5,456 nucleotides of DNA, taken from the NCBI GenBank assembly GCA_964511405.1, contig CAZEFK010000322.1:1-5456 (forward strand). Direction: 5' to 3'. The position numbers and the translations under genes were made by a program. This document shows positions 4,882 to 5,456 of the stretch, one piece after another. The DNA comes from CAZEFK01 sp964511405. GTDB lineage: Bacteria; Pseudomonadota; Alphaproteobacteria; Elsterales; Elsteraceae. Position 1 is the first letter of the stretch, and each line of letters starts with the position of its first letter. Under the pieces are notes generated by a model. That model saw only the letters and a program-made list of their open reading frames with translations. It ran no database searches and was not told where the DNA came from.

Positions 4882-5456
4882 ATGCCTTCTTTCGGAGACC
4901 GGCTGCGCCGGTTGCGTCAGCTCTTCGACGCGGGCGGCGAGGCCGCCGCGCCCGCCGCGCCGGCATCACGGCCGGGTGGCGCCAGCAGCCTGCGCGCCGA
5001 GGCGCGCCGCCGGCGCAAGCTTGATATGCGCGAGCGCCTGGCGGCCATGCTGCGGCCTGACGGCTCGCTGCAGGGCGGCCTGGTCAAGTTCGTCAATCTG
5101 GAGCCGATCCGAGTGGCGGTGGGCGAGCGCTGGGCGGCGGCGTTTCCCAAGGTCGAGCTGATGTCGGAGAGCATCATCCGCGGCGAGATTGCCGAGGACG
5201 ACCTGTTCCTGACCCACACCGACCAGGGCTTCGTCATCATCTTCACCGATCCCAAGCTGGCCGACGGCGACGCCGAAGAGCGGTGCCGGCGGATCTTCGA
5301 GGCGATCCGGGTGCTGCTGCTCGGCCAGGACGACCGGGTCGACGTGCCCGACTTCTCGGTCGATCCGGCGGCCATGATGGCGGCGCTCGACAGCGATGCG
5401 CCGCTGCCGCTCAAGATCGCCATTCCGGCGCCGCGCCGGGCGCCGCCCGCGGCCGC
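4882..5456 (+). CDS. Hypothetical protein, possibly with a degenerate GGDEF/cyclase-like domain (partial, N-terminal part)
   Basis: The visible 191 codons run off the right edge. ATG 4882 is the only start between the in-frame TGA at 4858 and an internal Met codon (residue 49); its ribosome binding site is weak (AGG at 4876-4878). Residues 1-15 form a basic amphipathic stretch (MPSFGDRLRRLRQLF), followed by an Ala/Pro-rich linker (17-35) and a very basic segment (38-54). Residues about 88-148 read as a compact alpha/beta unit: ESIIRGEIAEDDLFLTHTDQ, then GFVIIFTD, then a helix AEERCRRIFEAIRVLLLG. That order resembles the centre of GGDEF or class III cyclase domains, where a G-G-D-E-F hairpin lies at the position of TDQGF here, but the catalytic residues are absent. 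This relation is inference. Residues 180 onward become Pro/Ala-rich again. Codon bias matches neighbouring genes. Confidence 0.7.
   Translation, partial: MPSFGDRLRRLRQLFDAGGEAAAPAAPASRPGGASSLRAEARRRRKLDMRERLAAMLRPDGSLQGGLVKFVNLEPIRVAVGERWAAAFPKVELMSESIIRGEIAEDDLFLTHTDQGFVIIFTDPKLADGDAEERCRRIFEAIRVLLLGQDDRVDVPDFSVDPAAMMAALDSDAPLPLKIAIPAPRRAPPAA

Noticed and set aside
3533..4969. Minus-strand 478-residue open frame across the epimerase gene
   Set aside because: It is antisense to a clear SDR enzyme and its composition is typical of a high-GC shadow frame.
1..5456. CRISPR array, tRNA/rRNA, insertion sequence, phage or toxin-antitoxin genes
   Set aside because: No regularly spaced repeats, cloverleaf pattern, transposase motif or toxin-antitoxin-like pair of small genes could be seen on either strand.

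Overview
The window is GC-rich chromosomal DNA whose coding regions strongly favour G or C at third codon positions. The proteins (a group IV ornithine/lysine decarboxylase, an ECF sigma factor resembling the alphaproteobacterial EcfG type, a one-PDZ DegS/HtrA-like protease) suggest an alphaproteobacterium, perhaps Rhodospirillales-like. That placement is inference; no rRNA or other firm marker is present.

Layout from left to right: (1) the N-terminal 196 codons of a PLP-dependent ornithine/lysine decarboxylase on the minus strand, running off the left edge; (2) a gene-free stretch of about 760 bp (590-1349), less GC-rich in its right half and containing several short inverted repeats; (3) an ECF-type sigma factor on the plus strand, 1350-1946; (4) a membrane-anchored trypsin-like protease with one PDZ domain on the minus strand, 1950-2990, converging on the sigma gene with only 3 bp between stop codons; (5) a 127-bp divergent intergenic region with a perfect 11-bp inverted repeat; (6) an unrecognised 217-residue protein on the plus strand, 3118-3771, followed by a terminator-like hairpin; (7) an NAD-dependent epimerase/dehydratase (extended SDR), 3860-4825; (8) a short gap with a 7-bp-stem hairpin, then the start of a plus-strand gene of unknown function (4882 to the right edge) whose middle part weakly recalls a degenerate GGDEF/cyclase fold.

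Nothing points to a mobile element, phage, CRISPR array or defence island. The gene order looks like ordinary core chromosome with unrelated neighbours: polyamine synthesis, transcriptional stress response, envelope protein quality control and sugar-nucleotide-type chemistry. The sigma factor beside an HtrA-type protease is suggestive of envelope or general stress, but the two are convergent and not co-transcribed, and no anti-sigma gene is visible in the window. The items most worth a second look are the structured odc-sigma intergenic region, the divergent-promoter inverted repeat, and the two unrecognised proteins.
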